Assembly: GCA_028716125.1 (NCBI GenBank)
Contig: JAQUQK010000092.1
Location: 1 to 7,318, forward strand
Origin: Thermoplasmatota archaeon
Lineage (GTDB): Archaea > Thermoplasmatota > JAQUQK01
Reading direction: 5' to 3'
DNA: 7,318 bases
The position numbers were made by a program, and so were the translations under genes. Positions within the stretch are counted from its first letter, which is position 1. Every line of letters begins with the position of its first letter. The notes beneath the pieces were generated by a model. The model searched no databases and had not been told where the DNA came from. It was given only the letters and a program-made list of their open reading frames with translations. Below, one piece after another: positions 4,224-7,318 of the stretch.

Positions 4224-6620
4224 ATGGAACTTTACAAGAAAAGAGACGTCCCATTCGAGCTAACAGAGATTAACATACTCGAAGCGAGCGATACCGATCT
4301 TAAGAAAATCTCGGCAGACCTTGAAATACGCCTCACTCTTGGGGAAATGCAGGTAATACAAAACTATTTCCGAGGGAAGGGAAGAAACCCGTACAATATA
4401 GAAGTCCAGTCTCTTGGCCAGGCATGGTCAGAACACTGTTGCTACAAGTCCAGCAAACCGGTTCTCCGCAAGTTCTTATTCGGACTTAACCAGCCATACG
4501 TCATCGACAAGGGAGACGCAGGCGTTGTGGAATTCGACGACAAGCACGCTTACGCAATTCGCATTGAATCCCACAACCATCCTTCGGCGATAGAGCCATA
4601 CGGCGGAGCGGCAACCGGAATTGGCGGAATCATACGCGACGTGCTTTGCATGGGCGCAAAGCCAATAGCGCTTGCAGACCCGCTTTTCTTCGGGCCCATG
4701 GATACGCCGATTGAAAACGTTCCAGCAGGAATAAAGCACCCGAAATATCTTGTTTCAGGCGTTGTCGCGGGAATCAGGGACTACGGCAACCGCGTTGGCA
4801 TTCCAACCGTTGCAGGCTCGGTCACTTTTGACGAAAGCTATGTAGGAAACTGCCTTGTAAATGTGGCATGCGTTGGAATAGCAAAGAAATCCCAGCTTGT
4901 AACAAACTCGGCAAAGCATGTGGGCGACTATCTGGTGCTCGTTGGCGGAAACACCGGGCGCGACGGTATTCACGGCGCAAATTTTGCGTCTGTTGAAATC
5001 ACATCCAAGACCGAGGAAAAGGACAGAAGCTCGGTGCAGCTTGGCGACCCGATAACAAAGGAACCAGTTATCCACGTCTGCGTCGAATGCGCGGAGAAAG
5101 GATTGCTCGCAGGAATGAAGGATCTTGGAGCAGGCGGACTTTCCTGTGTCACCGGCGAACTTTGCCTCCAGGGAGGATTTGGCGCGGAAGTTCATCTTGA
5201 CCGCGTGCCGCTAAAGGAAGCAGACATGGCGCCCTGGGAAATGTGGGTTTCGGAGTCTCAGGAAAGAATGATGATGGCTGTCGAGGAGAAGAACCTCCAG
5301 AAAGTGCTTGATATATGCAAGCTCTGGGATGTCCCCGCAACGCCTATCGGAAGGGCAATAAAGGACAAGGTCACAAGGATATATTATAAAGGAGTCAAGA
5401 TATTCGAAGTCGACCTCGATTTCCTTACAAAGGGGCCGGAATACAACAGGCCGTGCAAGTTGCCGCAAGTACCGATTGCGCGGGAAGCTCCAAAGAAGGC
5501 AGGGCGAAAGTTCAAGAGCCACTCGGAAGCGCTTCTGGCTCTGCTATCCGACCACAACATATGCTCCAAGGACTGGGTAATACGCCAGTACGACCACGAG
5601 GTGCAGGGAAGAACGATAATAAAGCCGCTTCAGGGCAAGATGAACAAGAACGGCCCGGGCGACGCGACGGTTCTAAAGCCGGTTGAGGACTCGTACCGCG
5701 GGCTTGCAATATCAATTTCATCCACCCCGTTCATCACCGCAATAGATCCATATCAAGGCGGGCTTGGCGTGATAGACGAGATGTGCAGGAATCTTGCCGC
5801 AGTAGGCGCAGTTCCGCACTCTTACACAAACTGCCTGAACTTTGGAAATCCGGAAAAGGCTGAAAGATTTGGAGTATTCCACGAAGCGGTTAGGGGACTT
5901 GGCGATGCTTCAAGGGCGATGAGCATTCCGTGCCCGTCCGGAAATGTCAGCCTTTACAACGAATCACACCACAGCTCAATAAAGCCGACAATGAGCGTGC
6001 TTGGCGCAGGAATTGTCGAGGACATACGCCAATGCGTAACAACGGACTTCAAGTCAGAGGGCAATTCGATATACATCCTTGGAAAAACGCGCGAGGAATT
6101 CGGCGGCTCTTCGTATTCGCGCCTTACCGGAAACGAGGGCAATGTGCCAAAGGTTGACCTGGATATTCTAAAGAAGAGCGTTCCTGCGGTTGTCAAGGCG
6201 ATACGCTCCGGATGCATTGCGGCCTGCCACGACGTTTCTGACGGCGGGCTTGGCGTAGCAGTAGCAGAGATGTGCATAGGCGGAGACGTTGGCGCTGAAA
6301 TTGACCTTGGCGCGATGGACGAGGGCCGCTGGGAATGCACCCAGAAGGGCGTATGGAAGTATGCCCCGACGCGCGACGAGAAGAAGCTTCCAACAGAGGC
6401 AAAGCTGTTTGCGGAGTCCGCAACACGCTGGGTTTTCGAGGTCAAGAAGGGGCAAGAGCACGAATTCGAGACGATAATGAACGGCCTTAAGCTTTACAGG
6501 ATCGGCAAGGTTTGCGGGGATTCGCTGAAGATGTTCGAGGACGGCAAGGCAGTAATAGACGAGAATGTCGAAAAGCTCCGCGACACCTGGACGAATCCGT
6601 TCTGGAAGCAGATGGGATAA
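4224..6620 (+). CDS. purL: FGAM synthase subunit PurL (small type)
   Basis: The 798-aa product is the synthetase subunit of phosphoribosylformylglycinamidine synthase: FGAR + ATP + ammonia (from PurQ) gives FGAM + ADP + Pi, in the cytoplasm. Visible motifs are SEHCCYKSS (residues 69-77, catalytic His71), ESHNHPS (115-121), GRDGIHGANFAS (245-256), DLGAGGLSC (300-308) and ESQERMM in the first half. The second half of the internal duplication has IDEMCRNLAAVGAVP (517-531), NCLNFGNPE (536-544), SGNVSLYNE (from 572) and CHDVSDGGLGVAVAEM (His669). It lacks the fused glutaminase domain of the large bacterial/eukaryotic enzyme, as expected with separate purS and purQ. It is somewhat longer than many small PurL proteins (about 600-760 aa); all key motifs are intact. 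The start is set by the GGTGAT site. Confidence 0.98.
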   Translation: MELYKKRDVPFELTEINILEASDTDLKKISADLEIRLTLGEMQVIQNYFRGKGRNPYNIEVQSLGQAWSEHCCYKSSKPVLRKFLFGLNQPYVIDKGDAGVVEFDDKHAYAIRIESHNHPSAIEPYGGAATGIGGIIRDVLCMGAKPIALADPLFFGPMDTPIENVPAGIKHPKYLVSGVVAGIRDYGNRVGIPTVAGSVTFDESYVGNCLVNVACVGIAKKSQLVTNSAKHVGDYLVLVGGNTGRDGIHGANFASVEITSKTEEKDRSSVQLGDPITKEPVIHVCVECAEKGLLAGMKDLGAGGLSCVTGELCLQGGFGAEVHLDRVPLKEADMAPWEMWVSESQERMMMAVEEKNLQKVLDICKLWDVPATPIGRAIKDKVTRIYYKGVKIFEVDLDFLTKGPEYNRPCKLPQVPIAREAPKKAGRKFKSHSEALLALLSDHNICSKDWVIRQYDHEVQGRTIIKPLQGKMNKNGPGDATVLKPVEDSYRGLAISISSTPFITAIDPYQGGLGVIDEMCRNLAAVGAVPHSYTNCLNFGNPEKAERFGVFHEAVRGLGDASRAMSIPCPSGNVSLYNESHHSSIKPTMSVLGAGIVEDIRQCVTTDFKSEGNSIYILGKTREEFGGSSYSRLTGNEGNVPKVDLDILKKSVPAVVKAIRSGCIAACHDVSDGGLGVAVAEMCIGGDVGAEIDLGAMDEGRWECTQKGVWKYAPTRDEKKLPTEAKLFAESATRWVFEVKKGQEHEFETIMNGLKLYRIGKVCGDSLKMFEDGKAVIDENVEKLRDTWTNPFWKQMG

Positions 6621-6626
6621 GGAGGT
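6621..6626 (+). promoter_or_regulatory. Ribosome binding site of purQ
   Basis: A perfect GGAGGT begins directly after the purL stop codon and ends 6 nt before the ATG at 6633. An earlier ATG at 6628 lies only 1 nt from it and opens a two-codon frame (ATG AAA TGA), so 6633 is the real purQ start. Confidence 0.85.
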
Positions 6627-6632
6627 TATGAA

Positions 6633-7318
6633 ATGAAGATTTCAGACGTTAAAGTTTGCATACTCCAGATTGAAGGAACGAACTGCGACCAGGAGACTTA
6701 CTGGGCTTTCAAGCGCCTTGGCGCAAAGCCGGAAGTTGTCCACCTCAAGCAGCTTATAGCAAAGGACATTCCAAATGAAATGAAGCGCTCCCTTTCCGAC
6801 TATCAGTGCCTCATGTTCCCGGGCGGGTTTTCCGCTGGCGACTACATAAGAGCTGGCGCGATTTTCGCGGCAAGGATGAAAGCGGCCATGGCAAAGGACG
6901 TTAAGAAATTCATCGAAGCGGGTTATCCTGTCGGCGGAATCTGCAACGGATTCCAAATAATGGTAGAGCTTGGCGTACTTCCGGGAATCGGCGAAACAAT
7001 GAGCCACATACCGCAGGCGATACTTGCAAAAAACGACTCCGATAGATATGAATGCAGGCCGACGCTTCTAAAGCATGAGAACCGCGGAAAGTGCGTATTC
7101 ACTTCAAAGATGCCGAATGGCGCAGTTGCGATGATACCCTCGGCGCACGGCGAAGGAAAACTCACGTTCCCGAAGGAAAAGGAAGACAAGATAGTAAAGC
7201 ACCTGATTGACAATGACCAGATCGTCTTCAGATACGTCGATCCCGAAGGAAACTACGCAGGCTATCCCTGGTGCCCCAATGGCGCAATCTACAATATCGC
7301 GGGCATCTGCAATGAGCA
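6633..7318 (+). CDS. purQ: FGAM synthase glutaminase subunit PurQ (3' end cut by window)
   Basis: The first 228 residues of PurQ are present. It is a class I glutamine amidotransferase that hydrolyses glutamine and hands ammonia to PurL. Visible features are CILQIEGTNCDQET at the N-terminus, MFPGGFSAGDYIRAG (61-75), the nucleophile elbow GGICNGFQIMVELG with Cys104, and SAHGEGKLTF (170-179). The His-Glu pair of the catalytic triad normally lies in a C-terminal MPHPE motif, which would fall beyond the window edge; perhaps 30-50 residues are missing. It follows purL after 12 nt with a strong Shine-Dalgarno sequence, so it is translated from the same mRNA. No frameshift is seen in the visible part. 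Confidence 0.97.
   Translation, partial: MKISDVKVCILQIEGTNCDQETYWAFKRLGAKPEVVHLKQLIAKDIPNEMKRSLSDYQCLMFPGGFSAGDYIRAGAIFAARMKAAMAKDVKKFIEAGYPVGGICNGFQIMVELGVLPGIGETMSHIPQAILAKNDSDRYECRPTLLKHENRGKCVFTSKMPNGAVAMIPSAHGEGKLTFPKEKEDKIVKHLIDNDQIVFRYVDPEGNYAGYPWCPNGAIYNIAGICNE

Noticed and set aside
1..7318. CRISPR array, insertion sequence or transposase
   Set aside because: No regularly spaced identical repeats, no terminal inverted repeats around a transposase, and no transposase or integrase motifs were found.

Overview
The window is archaeal chromosomal DNA. The evidence is an RNase P Rpp21-type zinc-ribbon protein (found in archaea and eukaryotes but not bacteria), separate purS, purL and purQ genes, a tRNA gene without an encoded CCA end, TATA-like boxes about 30 nt upstream of start codons that suggest leaderless mRNAs, and T-tract terminators. 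Phylum cannot be fixed from the sequence; a DPANN or euryarchaeal lineage is possible.

Left half (1-2275, minus strand): two genes in tandem. The upstream gene (2275 to 1172) encodes an exported, glycine-rich, membrane-spanning protein ending in two winged-helix DNA-binding domains, so it looks like a membrane-anchored transcription regulator. The downstream gene (950 to 15) encodes a secreted or surface protein with 17 N-glycosylation sequons, a tandem NETG repeat and a similar Gly-rich hydrophobic stretch. Their promoters share a duplicated upstream block (990-1044 and 2322-2376, 45 of 55 bases identical) that holds a dyad with a compensatory change, plus a second shared 17-mer. This points to co-regulation, possibly by the membrane regulator itself.

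Centre (2276-2844): the regulator's promoter, T-rich terminators, a duplicated tRNA 3' end (2518-2541), an intact tRNA-Arg(GCG) on the minus strand (2617-2690), and a leader region for a small plus-strand ORF.

Right half (2845-7318, plus strand): an unrecognised 66-aa ORF, then a gene fusing an Rpp21/Rnp4 RNase P subunit to a GAF domain of the free-methionine-(R)-sulfoxide reductase type, then purS, purL and purQ. The three pur products form the formylglycinamidine ribonucleotide (FGAM) synthase of de novo purine synthesis: PurQ releases ammonia from glutamine, PurL does the ATP-dependent amidation of FGAR, and PurS bridges them. purQ runs off the right edge. The most novel-looking items are the regulator/surface-protein pair with its shared promoter element, and the Rpp21-GAF fusion.
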